Shown here piece by piece: positions 44,631 to 53,719 of a DNA stretch of 64,000 bases. Below the pieces are notes generated by a model. The model worked only from the letters and a program-made list of their open reading frames with translations, had not been told where the DNA came from and did no database searches. The translations under genes were made by a program, and so were the position numbers. Positions within the stretch are counted from its first letter, which is position 1. Each line of letters opens with the position of its first letter. This stretch comes from Cupriavidus agavae (GTDB lineage Bacteria > Pseudomonadota > Gammaproteobacteria > Burkholderiales > Burkholderiaceae), in contig NZ_SGXM01000004.1 in assembly GCF_004217045.1 (NCBI RefSeq), positions 62,001 to 126,000 on the forward strand, given 5' to 3'.

Positions 44631-44646
44631 TAGAGCTGTTGCTCTA
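44631..44646 (-). terminator. Small hairpin at the tetR stop codon
   Basis: TAGAGC (44631-44636) pairs with GCTCTA (44641-44646), which includes the stop codon. The stem is only 6 bp and is followed on the minus strand by a modest AT-rich tail. Confidence 0.35.
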
Positions 44647-45360
44647 GTTTGCCTTGCGCTGTTGTTCGCGCCGGGCGATCAGCCCCAACAGCAGGAGCCG
44701 CGTGTGCTCCTGCAGCACTTCCTGGACCTTCTGTGTTTCGGCTTCGCCAAAACCTTCCCACTGCAGCGCGCGCAGGATGTGGCGTCGCATGACCTTGAAT
44801 GCCGCGATCTGGCTGTCGATGGCGACGGCGCGGATGCGCGTGTTCTCGTCGCTGGCCGGTTGTCCGATCAGGCGGCCGATCAGTGCCGAGGTCAGCGCGA
44901 ACAGCCGGCGGTTGATGCCGGCGTCGATGCGCTCGAACGCACCTGGCGGCCCCAGTCCGGCCCGCTCGCGCGCCATGAACTGGCGCCAGTGGTCGGTTTC
45001 CGGGCACTCGTAGAGAAACATCGCGAAGCGCGCCTGCAGGGCCAGGTAGGTCTCGACCAGTTCCTCGTCGCTCACATCGTCGCTGGCCAGTTGGGCCTCG
45101 GCGGCCACCACCACGTCCTGCACCAGCGCGAAGGCGCGCTCGACAAAATAGTCGATGCAGGCCAGGTACACGCCTTCCTTGTTGTCGAAGTAGTACTGCA
45201 GTGCCGGGGCGTTGACGTTGGCCGCCTTGGCGATGTCGCGCGTGGACGCGCCGTCGAAGCCGTGGGCAGCGAACAGCCGCAGGGCCGCATCGATGATCCG
45301 TGCGCGGGTTTCCTCGCCGCGCTGGTAGCCGCCTTCGGCGGTTGGCCGGTGTCGCGCCAT
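44644..45360 (-). CDS. TetR/AcrR family repressor of the efflux operon
   Basis: The 238-aa regulator has a TetR helix-turn-helix at about residues 18-65 (ARIIDAALRLFAAHGFDGAS, RDIAKAANVNAPALQYYF). The C-terminal helical domain resembles the CerR/CecR type (DUF1956), with LYECPETDHWRQFMARERAG. It is divergent from the HlyD-DHA2-NodT operon, 130 bases apart, a standard layout for a local repressor that responds to the pump substrate. AGGAC lies five bases before the ATG inside a tandem ACCAGGAC repeat. Its likely operator is inside the pump promoter (45448-45459). Confidence 0.93.
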   Translation of the reverse strand: MARHRPTAEGGYQRGEETRARIIDAALRLFAAHGFDGASTRDIAKAANVNAPALQYYFDNKEGVYLACIDYFVERAFALVQDVVVAAEAQLASDDVSDEELVETYLALQARFAMFLYECPETDHWRQFMARERAGLGPPGAFERIDAGINRRLFALTSALIGRLIGQPASDENTRIRAVAIDSQIAAFKVMRRHILRALQWEGFGEAETQKVQEVLQEHTRLLLLGLIARREQQRKAN

Positions 45361-45435
45361 GGTGTCCTGGTGTCCTGGTGTCGGTGGTGCTGGTGGGGAA
45401 CAGGCCGCAATACTAACAGGGCGAAAATATATCAG

Positions 45436-45463
45436 TTGACATAAATCTTCCAAGTGGAATAAT
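45436..45463 (+). promoter_or_regulatory. Promoter of the efflux operon with an operator in its spacer
   Basis: TTGACA (45436-45441), a 16-base spacer and AATAAT (45458-45463) form a strong sigma-70 promoter. The palindrome TTCCA-AG-TGGAA (45448-45459) lies between the two hexamers, so a bound repressor would block RNA polymerase. The divergent TetR is the natural candidate. Confidence 0.7.
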
Positions 45464-45490
45464 TGCGCGTCACTTTCGCCCCCGAATCCC

Positions 45491-46657
45491 ATGTCCGCCC
45501 CCACTTCCGTGGCCTCGGCCACTGCCGCGCCGTCGGCGCCCGCTGCGTCCCCATCTACCCGTACCTCCCGCCGCCGCTCGCTGCTGATCGGCGGCGGCGC
45601 CGTGGCCCTGGCCGTGGCGCTGGCCTTTGGCGTGCGCTGGTGGGTGCACGGGCGGTTCATCGAATCGACCGACGACGCTTATATCCAGGCAGACAGCGTG
45701 ACCGTGGCGCCCAAGGTCAGCGGCTACGTGGCCGAGGTCTATGTGCGAGACAACCAGCAGGTCAAGGCCGGGCAGGAACTGGTGCGGCTCGACAACCGCC
45801 AGTACCAGGCGGCCTATGACGAGTCGGCCGCCAATGTGGCGTCGCGCCAGGCCGACGTGGCGCGCGCCGACGCCGACCTGCAGCAGCAGAAGGCCCGGAT
45901 CGCGCAGGCCGCCGCCGAGGTGGACGGCGCCCGCGCCAACGCGCGCTATGCCGCGTCGCAGGTCGAGCGCTATGCGCCGCTGGTGAGGACCGGCGCCGAA
46001 ACCGAGGAACGCACCGCCGAACTGCGCAACGCCCAGACCCGTGCCGGCACCACGCTGGCCGCCAACGAGGCCGCGCTGCGCGTGGAGCAGAGCCAGACCG
46101 TCACGCTGCAGACCCGCCTGCAACAGGCCCGCGCCCAGCTGGAAGTGGCCGAGGCCAGCGCCCGCAAGGCAAAGCTCGACCTCGAAGACACGGTGGTGCG
46201 CGCCACCCAGGCCGGACGCGTGGCCGACAAGGGCGTGCGCGTGGGCCAGTTCGCCCAGCCCGGCACGCGGCTGCTGACCGTGGTGCCGGTGCAGGACCTG
46301 TACCTGACCGCCAATTTCAAGGAAACGCAGGTGGGCCGCATGCGGCCCGGCCAGTCGGTGACGCTGCACGTCGATGCGCTGTCCGGCGAGGCGCTGCACG
46401 GCGTGGTCGACAGCCTGTCGCCGGGCACCGGCTCCCAGTTCGCACTGCTGCCGGCGCAGAACGCCACCGGCAACTTCACCAAGATCGTGCAGCGCGTGCC
46501 CGTGCGCATCCACGTGGATGTGCCGAACGAGGCGCGTCCGGTGCTGGTGCCGGGCCTCTCGGTGGTAGTCGATGTCGATACGCGCGACCTGCATCCGGCC
46601 AGCGCCCGGGTGCCCGGCGCCGCGCCGGCCGCCGCCAACGGGGCCGCCCATGGCTGA
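45491..46657 (+). CDS. HlyD/EmrA family membrane fusion protein
   Basis: The 388-aa periplasmic adaptor joins the inner-membrane pump to the outer-membrane channel. A polar Ser/Thr-rich tail (1-33) is followed by one membrane helix (about 36-56), then the barrel/lipoyl region (TDDAYIQADSVTVAPKVSG), a long alpha-hairpin with coiled-coil heptads (about 100-215) and a second lipoyl half (LDLEDTVVRATQAGRVADKG). The layout is that of EmrA. It begins the operon; its end overlaps the DHA2 pump gene by eight bases. No clear Shine-Dalgarno sequence is seen. Drugs or aromatic acids are possible substrates. Confidence 0.93.
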   Translation: MSAPTSVASATAAPSAPAASPSTRTSRRRSLLIGGGAVALAVALAFGVRWWVHGRFIESTDDAYIQADSVTVAPKVSGYVAEVYVRDNQQVKAGQELVRLDNRQYQAAYDESAANVASRQADVARADADLQQQKARIAQAAAEVDGARANARYAASQVERYAPLVRTGAETEERTAELRNAQTRAGTTLAANEAALRVEQSQTVTLQTRLQQARAQLEVAEASARKAKLDLEDTVVRATQAGRVADKGVRVGQFAQPGTRLLTVVPVQDLYLTANFKETQVGRMRPGQSVTLHVDALSGEALHGVVDSLSPGTGSQFALLPAQNATGNFTKIVQRVPVRIHVDVPNEARPVLVPGLSVVVDVDTRDLHPASARVPGAAPAAANGAAHG

Positions 46658-48251
46658 CGCCGGCGCCGCCCGCCTTCCGGCGGCAGCGGCAGCGACGGCA
46701 CCTCCCGCGAACGCCACGGCGGCCGACTGGATCGCCGTGGCCGCAGGCTCGCTGGGCGCGCTGCTGGCCACGCTCGACATCTCGATCACCAACTCGGCAC
46801 TGCCGCAAATACAGGGCCAGATCGGCGCGGCCGGCACCGAAGGCACGTGGGTTTCCACCGGCTACCTGATGGCCGAGATCGTGATCATTCCGCTGACGGC
46901 CTGGCTCACGCGCGTGTTCGGGCTGCGCCGCTTCCTAATGTGGAACGCGCTGCTGTTCACGGCGTTTTCGATGATGTGCGGCATGGCGCACAGCCTGCCC
47001 GAGATGGTCATCGGCCGGATCGGGCAGGGGTTTGCCGGCGGCGCGATGATTCCCACCGCGCAGACCATCGTGCGCACGCGGCTGCCGCGCCACCAGATGC
47101 CGATCGGCATGTCGATGTTCGGACTGATCGTGCTGCTCGGTCCGCTGCTGGGCCCCGTGGTGGGCGGCTGGCTGGCCGAGAATATCAACTGGCGCTGGTG
47201 CTTCTTCCTGAACCTGCCGATCACCGCGGTACTTGTGCCGCTGCTGTACTTCGGGCTCAAGCCGGAGCGCGCCGATATCGACGCGTTCTTCAAGGCCGAC
47301 TGGCTCGGCATCGTCGGGCTGGCCATCGGCCTCAGTTCGCTGACCGTGGTGCTGGAGGAAGGGCAGCGCGAGCAGTGGTTCGAGTCCCAGGGCATCGTCT
47401 ACCTGTCGCTGCTGTCGGCCATCGGACTGTCGATGATGCTGGTCAGCCAGTTCACGGCCCGGCAGCCGATCGTGCGGTTGCGGCTGCTGCTCAACAAGAG
47501 CTACGCGAGCGTGATCCTGATCGTGTCGGTGGTCGGGGCCGGGCTCTATGGCGTGTCGTACCTGCTGCCGCAGTTTCTGTCGACCATTGCCGGCTATAAC
47601 GCCGAGCAGGCCGGCGGCATCATGCTGATCTCGGGCATTCCCGCTTTCCTGCTGATGCCGGTGCTGCCGCGCATCCTCGGCAAGTTCGACAGCCGGTGGC
47701 TCGTGATTGCCGGGCTGGTGTGCTTCTTCGGCAGTTGCATGCTCGATATCGGGCTGACCGCCGACAGCGTGGGGCACGATTTCACGGTGTCGCAGGTACT
47801 GCGCGGTTTTGGCCAGATCCTGGCGATGATGCCGCTGAACCAGGCGTCGATGGCGGCCGTGGCCGTGCACGAGGCCGGCGACGCGGCCGGGCTCTACAAC
47901 ATGGCGCGCAACCTTGGCGGGTCGATCGGCCTGGCGCTGCTTGGCACGCTGATCGACCGCCGCAACGCGTACCACGACTCGGTGATCCGCGAATCGGTGA
48001 CCGCCAATAGCGCCATCGGGCAGGATCACATGGCGTCGAGTATCGCCAGCTTCGTGGCCCAGGGTGGCGACTACGCCCACGCCCAGTTGCAGGCCGTGGC
48101 CCAGCTCAGCGGCGAGATCGCGCGCCAGGCCGCCGTGATGACGTTTTCGGAAACCTTCTATGCCCTTGGCATCGCGCTGCTGTGCTGCGTGCCGCTGGCC
48201 CTGTTGCTCAAGCCGCCCCGTCCGGGCGCGCCCATCTCCGCCGGACATTGA
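46650..48251 (+). CDS. DHA2-family MFS drug efflux pump (EmrB-like)
   Basis: The 533-aa inner-membrane pump has about 14 helices. The helix-1 motif LDISITNSALPQIQGQI (motif D1) and the loop between helices 2 and 3 match the EmrB/QacA (DHA2) family, and GPVVGGWLAENINWRWCFFLN is the helix 5 antiporter motif C. It exports a substrate with proton antiport together with the HlyD adaptor upstream (overlapping ATGGCTGA) and the NodT channel downstream (2-base gap). The N-terminal 25 residues are Ala-rich and cytoplasmic. Confidence 0.94.
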   Translation: MADAGAARLPAAAAATAPPANATAADWIAVAAGSLGALLATLDISITNSALPQIQGQIGAAGTEGTWVSTGYLMAEIVIIPLTAWLTRVFGLRRFLMWNALLFTAFSMMCGMAHSLPEMVIGRIGQGFAGGAMIPTAQTIVRTRLPRHQMPIGMSMFGLIVLLGPLLGPVVGGWLAENINWRWCFFLNLPITAVLVPLLYFGLKPERADIDAFFKADWLGIVGLAIGLSSLTVVLEEGQREQWFESQGIVYLSLLSAIGLSMMLVSQFTARQPIVRLRLLLNKSYASVILIVSVVGAGLYGVSYLLPQFLSTIAGYNAEQAGGIMLISGIPAFLLMPVLPRILGKFDSRWLVIAGLVCFFGSCMLDIGLTADSVGHDFTVSQVLRGFGQILAMMPLNQASMAAVAVHEAGDAAGLYNMARNLGGSIGLALLGTLIDRRNAYHDSVIRESVTANSAIGQDHMASSIASFVAQGGDYAHAQLQAVAQLSGEIARQAAVMTFSETFYALGIALLCCVPLALLLKPPRPGAPISAGH

Positions 48252-48253
48252 CC

Positions 48254-49699
48254 ATGCCTGCCTTCTCTCACGCCAGGTTGCTGGCCCTGGCCGCCACGCT
48301 GCTGGCGGCCGGCTGCACCGTCGGCCCTGACTACCGGACTGCGCCCGAGGTGGCGGCCAACGCCATCGGCACGGGCAAATTCCCGCACGCGCCCGCCGTG
48401 GCCGATGCCAGCGCCCCGCGTGCGGCCGACTGGTGGCACGCGCTTGGCGATACCCAACTCGACGCGCTGATCGCCGACGCGCTGAAACAGAGTCCCGATA
48501 TCGACGCCGCCCGCGCCCGTGTGCGGCAGGCGCGAGCCGGATTGAATAGTAATAAAGCCAATCTGCTGCCCAAGGTCGGGCTGGATGCCGCAATGCTGCG
48601 CACCCGGTCGCCCGATCTGTCGGCGCTGTCGGGCGAGGGATCGTCGGGTGGTGGACGCGGGCCGATGTCTCTCTATATAGCGGGGTTCGACGCGAGCTGG
48701 GAGATCGACCTGTTCGGCGGTACGCGCCGCTCGATCGAGGCAGCTTCCGCCGAGGCCGATGCCGCGTCCGCGCAGTTGGCCGACGCCCACGTGCAACTGG
48801 CCGCCGAGGTGGCGCAGGCGTATGTCACGCTGCGCGAGCAGCAGGCGAGCCTGGCCCATCTGCAGGCGTCGGAGAAACTGGAAGCCGACATGCTCGACCT
48901 GACCGAGCAGCGCCGGGCGCGCGGCGTGGCGTCGCAACTCGAAGTGGAGCGGCTGTTGACGCAGCTCGACAACACGCGCGCCCAGATGTCGCCGGTGCAG
49001 GCCGGCATCGCCGAATCGTTGGATCAGATAGCGTGGCTGACCGGCCGGGCGCCGGGCGCGCTCGATGCGATGCTCTCGACGCCCCAACCGCTGCCCGCCG
49101 TGCCCGAGACCGTGGCAGTCGGTGACCCCGCTGCGCTGCTCAAGGCGCGGCCCGACATTCGCGCGGCGGAGCGCCGGCTGGCGTCGAGCACGGCCCAGAT
49201 TGGCGTGCGCAAGGCTGACTGGTTCCCCAAGCTCTCGCTGCTCGGCTCGCTTGGATTCAGCGCGATGGACCCCGGCCACCTCGCCCGCAAGGACAATGGC
49301 ACGTGGCTGACGCTGCCGCGCCTGCAGTGGAACATCCTCGATTTCGGCCGGGTGGCGGCCGGCGTGGATAGCGCCGAAGGCGGCCGCGACGAGGCCGAGG
49401 CCAACTACCGGGGCACCGTGCTCAAGGCGCTGCGCGATGCCGACGTGGCGCTGTCACGCTACGGCCATCAGCGCGAACACGTGGTGGTGCTGCGCCGCGT
49501 GGAAGCCTCGGCCGAGCGGGCCTCGACGCTCCAGCAGCAACGCTACCGCGCCGGCACCGCCAGCATGCTCGAATGGCTCGACGTGGAACGCACGCGCGTG
49601 GTGGCGCAACAGGACCGGATCTCGGGCGATGCCAACCTGCTGAAGGACTTTGTCTCGCTGCAGAAAGCGCTCGGGCTTGGGTGGCAGATGGGGTCTTGA
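48254..49699 (+). CDS. NodT/TolC-family outer-membrane efflux lipoprotein
   Basis: The 481-aa protein has a signal peptide ending in the lipobox LLAAGC (Cys near residue 18), followed by TVGPDY, the standard start of NodT-family channels. Two outer-membrane efflux (OEP) repeats with long helices cover about residues 60-470, with conserved ARARVRQARAGL and WEIDLFGG. It forms the trimeric outer-membrane exit duct for the preceding pump. The start is two bases after the pump stop, so it is read in the same operon. The stop is followed by a copy of the dispersed palindromic repeat. Confidence 0.95.
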   Translation: MPAFSHARLLALAATLLAAGCTVGPDYRTAPEVAANAIGTGKFPHAPAVADASAPRAADWWHALGDTQLDALIADALKQSPDIDAARARVRQARAGLNSNKANLLPKVGLDAAMLRTRSPDLSALSGEGSSGGGRGPMSLYIAGFDASWEIDLFGGTRRSIEAASAEADAASAQLADAHVQLAAEVAQAYVTLREQQASLAHLQASEKLEADMLDLTEQRRARGVASQLEVERLLTQLDNTRAQMSPVQAGIAESLDQIAWLTGRAPGALDAMLSTPQPLPAVPETVAVGDPAALLKARPDIRAAERRLASSTAQIGVRKADWFPKLSLLGSLGFSAMDPGHLARKDNGTWLTLPRLQWNILDFGRVAAGVDSAEGGRDEAEANYRGTVLKALRDADVALSRYGHQREHVVVLRRVEASAERASTLQQQRYRAGTASMLEWLDVERTRVVAQQDRISGDANLLKDFVSLQKALGLGWQMGS

Positions 49700-49727
49700 A
49701 GCGTTTCTTCCCCCCCTTTGGTTTTCA

Positions 49728-49761
49728 CCCCCCTCCCATTTCATGGGCGAGGGGAGCAAGA
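49728..49761. repeat. Dispersed palindromic repeat, copy 3
   Basis: CATGGGCGAGGGGAGCAAGA (49742-49761) differs by one base from 14625-14644. The arms CCCCTCCCAT and ATGGGCGAGGGG pair with an internal loop. It lies between the convergent nodT-like and DUF1254 genes, the same kind of place as the other copies. Confidence 0.6.
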
Positions 49762-49773
49762 CCGGCAACGGGG

Positions 49774-51189
49774 CTACTTCGCCGCCTTCACCATCGGCGG
49801 CTTCTTCCATTGCCCGTTCACCGCTTCCGGCTTCGGCATATAGAGCCGCAGCACCGCGTAGAACGGGCCATCGGGCGCGGGCAGCCAGTTCTGGTTGCCG
49901 CCGGCCGGGGCCGCGTGCCGGAACTGCAGCGTCACGCCGCCGTCGGCGTCGCGCTGCAGGCCCTTCAGCATCCGTGAGTTGATCAGGTAACGGTTGATCG
50001 GGTTCTCGACCAGCAACTGCGTGCGGGCGTCATACATCGTGATCGACCAGAACGCGTTGGCCGGCGGCAGCGCGTCCCTGGCGAAGCGCAGCGTGTAGTG
50101 CGCGCCCTGGCTGGCGTCGAGGGGCCGGCCGCTCGCGTCGGTGTAGTAGTTGAGGTAGAACGCCTCGTCCGCCGTGTTGCCGTAGATGCCGAACGCGGCC
50201 CCGGCGTAGCGGTACATGTAGTTGTTCCGCAACTGCTCGCGCGACCCGAACAACTGCGCGGAGGTTACCTTGCCGCCCCGGATATCGGTGGTCTGGAACG
50301 TCTTCAGGTCGGCCTTGGCATCGGCAATGCCCGCCTCCATGGCCTGGCGGATCTCGGGCTTCAGCGTCTTCTCGTCGAACGACTTGCCGGGCCCCACGCC
50401 GATGGCCGCCAGCCGCTGCATCAGCGCCGCCTCGCTGGGATGCGCGGGCGCCAGGCCGAGCAGGAAGTCCAGGTAGCGGAACAGCGCCACGCCCTGCGTG
50501 GTGTCTGCCTGCGGGCGCGGCCAGGCGATGGCCGGCGGCGCGGCAGGCGGCTTGGTCCGGAGGAAGGCCGACAGCGGCTGGACCGTGTAGCCCTTCTGGA
50601 TCTCGGCCACGCGCGCCAGGTCGGCGTCGTCGAATAGTTGGGTGCGATACAGCGCGTAGGCGATCTGCGATTCGCTGCGCAGCACGCCATCAATGCCCTT
50701 GGGCACCTGGCCCTTCCAGTCCGGCCCGGCCACCATGAAGCGGCCGCCCTTGCTACCGTTCTCGCGCGAACCGAAGTAGCCGAAGATATGGGTGTAGATG
50801 TCGAGCAACTGCACCGAATAGTAGCGGTCTGCTTCCACGGCCGGCAGGGTCAGCACCATCGGCTCGGCGCGCAGGTCGAGCCAGGCGAACGAGTAGGGCG
50901 TATCGGCGTTTGGCGTGATGATCGCGGTGTCGCGCGGCGAGAACGTGCCGGTGGCGTGGCCAATCGCGTTCAGCGGCGCCTTGAAATTGGCATCGCCGCG
51001 GTCCACGGCCTGCGAGTACAGCGTGGTGTACGACGCCACCGCCGGGTAGCCGTAGATATAGGCCTCGCGAGCCAGCGCACGGGCCTGCTCAGGGGTGGCG
51101 ATTACGTCACTGGCGGCGTGGCTGGGCTGGATCAGCGCGGCCATGCCAGCCGCTGCCAGCAGCCAGAGCCGGGTGTTCTTCCACAACAT
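49774..51189 (-). CDS. DUF1254/DUF1214 domain protein, periplasmic
   Basis: The 471-aa protein has a signal peptide (about 1-26, ending SHAA). The N-terminal part (about 50-180) is a DUF1254 domain with AREAYIYGYP and PNADTPYSFAWLDLRAEP. The C-terminal part (about 340-465) is DUF1214, with FWSITMYD and the closing GNQNWLPAP and FYAVLRLYMPKPE. The function of this widespread family is not established. ATG 51187-51189 is chosen because AAGGAG lies six bases before it; the ATG six bases upstream would leave no spacing. A divergent phospholipase D gene lies 289 bases to the right. Confidence 0.93.
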   Translation of the reverse strand: MLWKNTRLWLLAAAGMAALIQPSHAASDVIATPEQARALAREAYIYGYPAVASYTTLYSQAVDRGDANFKAPLNAIGHATGTFSPRDTAIITPNADTPYSFAWLDLRAEPMVLTLPAVEADRYYSVQLLDIYTHIFGYFGSRENGSKGGRFMVAGPDWKGQVPKGIDGVLRSESQIAYALYRTQLFDDADLARVAEIQKGYTVQPLSAFLRTKPPAAPPAIAWPRPQADTTQGVALFRYLDFLLGLAPAHPSEAALMQRLAAIGVGPGKSFDEKTLKPEIRQAMEAGIADAKADLKTFQTTDIRGGKVTSAQLFGSREQLRNNYMYRYAGAAFGIYGNTADEAFYLNYYTDASGRPLDASQGAHYTLRFARDALPPANAFWSITMYDARTQLLVENPINRYLINSRMLKGLQRDADGGVTLQFRHAAPAGGNQNWLPAPDGPFYAVLRLYMPKPEAVNGQWKKPPMVKAAK

Positions 51190-51478
51190 TGTCATCTCCT
51201 TCGTCATACCTGTCTTCCAAGACCGAAACGGTTGCGCCGCAACATGGCGCGAACCGATTCTGGACCGGTCCGGCGATTCGGTTTTTGATCTGTGGCCCAT
51301 TTGCGTGAAACGCGGTGCAGGAGAAACGCCGACAACGGAACCGGACGGCACCTGCTGTGCCACGCCCCGGCGGCCCGGCAAACTGCCCAGTGGCAGGATT
51401 GCCGTGGGCTGCGGCCCACGCGGCCTGCAGGGCTGCATACACTGATTCACCGGGGAAACGAACGTCTGGGAGACGATC

Positions 51479-53143
51479 ATGGCGAGGATGCTGAGCGGAT
51501 GGGGACGCGCCGGGGCGCCGTCCGGACTTCCGCGCGCGCCCCGCAACCCGCTGTGGCGGCGCGGCGTGCAGGGCCTGGCGATGCTGCTGTGCGTCACGAT
51601 GTGGTGCGGCCTGCTGGCCGGCTGCGCGAGCCTGCCCGCCAACGCCGGCCGCACGCCGAGCCAGGCCGTCGCCGATACATCCGACACCACGCTGGCGCGC
51701 GCCCTGCTGCCGCGGCTGGCCAAGTATCCGGGACAGTCGATCTTCTACCCGCTTGGCGCCGGGCCGGACGCGCTGACCGCGCGCATCGCGCTGGCGCGCG
51801 CCGCGCAGAAGACGCTGGACATGCAGTACTACATCTATGACGTCGATACTACCGGCAGCGTCCTGCTGGCCGAGGTCATCGACGCAGCGGACCGGGGCGT
51901 GCGGGTACGCATCCTGATGGACGACATCCATACGGCCAAGCAGGACAAGACCTGGGCCGCGCTCGACTCGCATCCGAACATCGAGGTACGGCTGTTCAAC
52001 CCGTTCGCCAACCGCAAGGTGCGCTGGGCCGAGATGGTGTACGACTTCGGCCGGATCAATCGCCGCATGCACAACAAGCAGATGACGATCGACAACCTCG
52101 TGACGATCGTGGGCGGGCGCAATATCGGTGACGCGTACTTCTCGGCCAAGCCCGACATGAGCTTCAGCGACCTCGACGTGATGGTGGGCGGCCCCGCCGT
52201 TCCTGCCGCCAGCAAGGTGTTCGACGAATACTGGAACAGCCAGAACGCCTACCCGGTCAGCACGCTGCTCAAGGAGAGCCAGGACGCCGCGCCGGGCGAA
52301 CTCAAGGCGTTCCGCAAGCAGATCGAGGCCAAGGGCGACATGGCCAAGGCCAGCCCGCTGGTGCAGGAACTGGTGGATGCCGGCCTGGCGCGCGGCATCG
52401 AGATGGGCCACCTGCCCGGCTACATTGGCGGCGCGCGCGTGATCTCGGACAAGGCCGACAAGATCGAGGACCATCCCGACGACCCCTCCACCCACGCCAT
52501 CCCCCAGCTACGCGCGATGATGGAAAAGGCCGAGCGCGAACTGGTGCTGGTCTCGCCGTACTTCGTCCCCGACGAGGAGAACCGCCAGTGGCTTGCCGGC
52601 ATCGCCAAACGGGGGGTCATCGTCAAGGTGCTGACCAACTCGTTCGCCGCCACTGACGTGGCGGCCGTGCACGCGGGCTATGCGCCAACCCGCGAGCCGA
52701 TGCTGCGGGCCGGTGTGGAACTCTACGAGTTGAAGCCCACGGCCGCCAACGCCGATCTGGCGAAGAGCCGCACGCGCAAGAGCCGGATGTTCGCGTCGAG
52801 CCGCGCCAGCCTGCACGCCAAGGCTTACGTGGTGGACCGCCACCTGCTGTTCATCGGCTCGCTGAACCTCGATCCGCGCTCGATCAAGCTCAATACCGAG
52901 ATGGGCGTGGTACTCGACAGCGTGCCGATGGCCACGCGCCTGGTGGAGGACATGGAAAAGAACCTGATGCAGATTGCCTGGCGGGTGCAGTTGAAGAAAG
53001 ACGACAGCGGCAAGGAATCGCTGACCTGGACCACGATCGAGGACGGCAAGGAAGTGGTGCTCACCAGCGAGCCCGATATGAGCATCTGGCAGCACATGGG
53101 GATTGGCGTGCTGCGGATGCTGCCGGTAGAAGACCAGCTCTAG
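51479..53143 (+). CDS. Phospholipase D family lipoprotein, cardiolipin-synthase C-like
   Basis: The 554-aa protein has a long basic N-terminus, a hydrophobic segment and the lipobox LLAGC (Cys near residue 50), so it is probably lipid-anchored. Two HKD catalytic motifs are present: HNKQMTIDN (near residue 199) and HAKAYVVDRHLLFIGSLNLD (near 447). The arrangement fits the ClsC (YmdC) group of cardiolipin synthases. The usual length of ClsC is about 470, so the N-terminus is longer here. GGGAG lies before the ATG. The stop codon overlaps the stop of a convergent gene by two bases within a shared CTAG. Confidence 0.9.
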   Translation: MARMLSGWGRAGAPSGLPRAPRNPLWRRGVQGLAMLLCVTMWCGLLAGCASLPANAGRTPSQAVADTSDTTLARALLPRLAKYPGQSIFYPLGAGPDALTARIALARAAQKTLDMQYYIYDVDTTGSVLLAEVIDAADRGVRVRILMDDIHTAKQDKTWAALDSHPNIEVRLFNPFANRKVRWAEMVYDFGRINRRMHNKQMTIDNLVTIVGGRNIGDAYFSAKPDMSFSDLDVMVGGPAVPAASKVFDEYWNSQNAYPVSTLLKESQDAAPGELKAFRKQIEAKGDMAKASPLVQELVDAGLARGIEMGHLPGYIGGARVISDKADKIEDHPDDPSTHAIPQLRAMMEKAERELVLVSPYFVPDEENRQWLAGIAKRGVIVKVLTNSFAATDVAAVHAGYAPTREPMLRAGVELYELKPTAANADLAKSRTRKSRMFASSRASLHAKAYVVDRHLLFIGSLNLDPRSIKLNTEMGVVLDSVPMATRLVEDMEKNLMQIAWRVQLKKDDSGKESLTWTTIEDGKEVVLTSEPDMSIWQHMGIGVLRMLPVEDQL

Positions 53144-53526
53144 TCCGCGGCCGCGCCCGCTTGCCGCAGCGTCAGCAGGTATTCCTGCAGCCGCGTCAGC
53201 TCCGTGGCCACGCCGGCCGGAAACCCCTGCCGGCCCCCGCGCCGGTCGATCAGCAGTTCGGACAGCAGCGCGGACACCGCCGCCCCGTTGCCGAGCGCGG
53301 CCATCTGGTTGGCGATGCGCGGGTAGGCATGGAACAGTTCGAGCGGCCGCACCTCGCGCGGCAGGTAGGCCAGCCACTTCAGCGCGGCCGGGCTCAGCGC
53401 CAGCCTGGCGGCGTCGGGCGGCTCGCGCAGCGCGCTCCAATCTACCTGGGCCGAGGCGGGCGGCTCGCCATCGAGGACCTTTTTGGCCTCTTCCACACTC
53501 ACGAATTCGAACGACAGGGGATCCAT
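53140..53526 (-). CDS. Hypothetical protein, 128 aa
   Basis: This small soluble protein has no signal peptide or membrane helix. It is acidic at the start (EFVSVEEAKKVLDGEPP) and mostly helical. The segment LSPAALKWLAYLPREVRPLELFHAYPRIAN followed by MAALGNGAAVSALLSELLIDRRGGRQGFP looks like a conserved helical core found in proteobacterial hypothetical proteins. I do not recognise a function. Its stop overlaps the convergent phospholipase D gene. A 193-base gap with no gene separates it from the DUF2917 gene. Confidence 0.75.
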   Translation of the reverse strand: MDPLSFEFVSVEEAKKVLDGEPPASAQVDWSALREPPDAARLALSPAALKWLAYLPREVRPLELFHAYPRIANQMAALGNGAAVSALLSELLIDRRGGRQGFPAGVATELTRLQEYLLTLRQAGAAAD

Positions 53527-53719
53527 GGCAAGTCTCGGTTGCAGGGGCGGCCGTGGGGGTCAGATTGCGCGCCGACGCCGATATTAACGGACGCCCTGAG
53601 CCAATCCTGAGGATTATTTTCCACGGCACCGTGCGCGAATCTCATGGGCGGCCGCGCCATTGCTCATGGCAGCGGGGCCACCGGCAGGCCAGACTGCAAA
53701 CGTGGAAACGGAGCCTGCC

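Larger units (their letters stand above)
44236..44643. other. 408-base intergenic region with two operator-like sites
   Basis: No convincing gene is seen. A 42-codon minus-strand frame (44332-44460) without a ribosome site and a Cys-rich plus-strand frame (44272-44484) are probably chance. The right half (44470-44640) is AT-rich. It holds two 19-base sites described separately and a hairpin at the tetR stop. Promoters for the DGAR gene must lie here. Confidence 0.5.
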
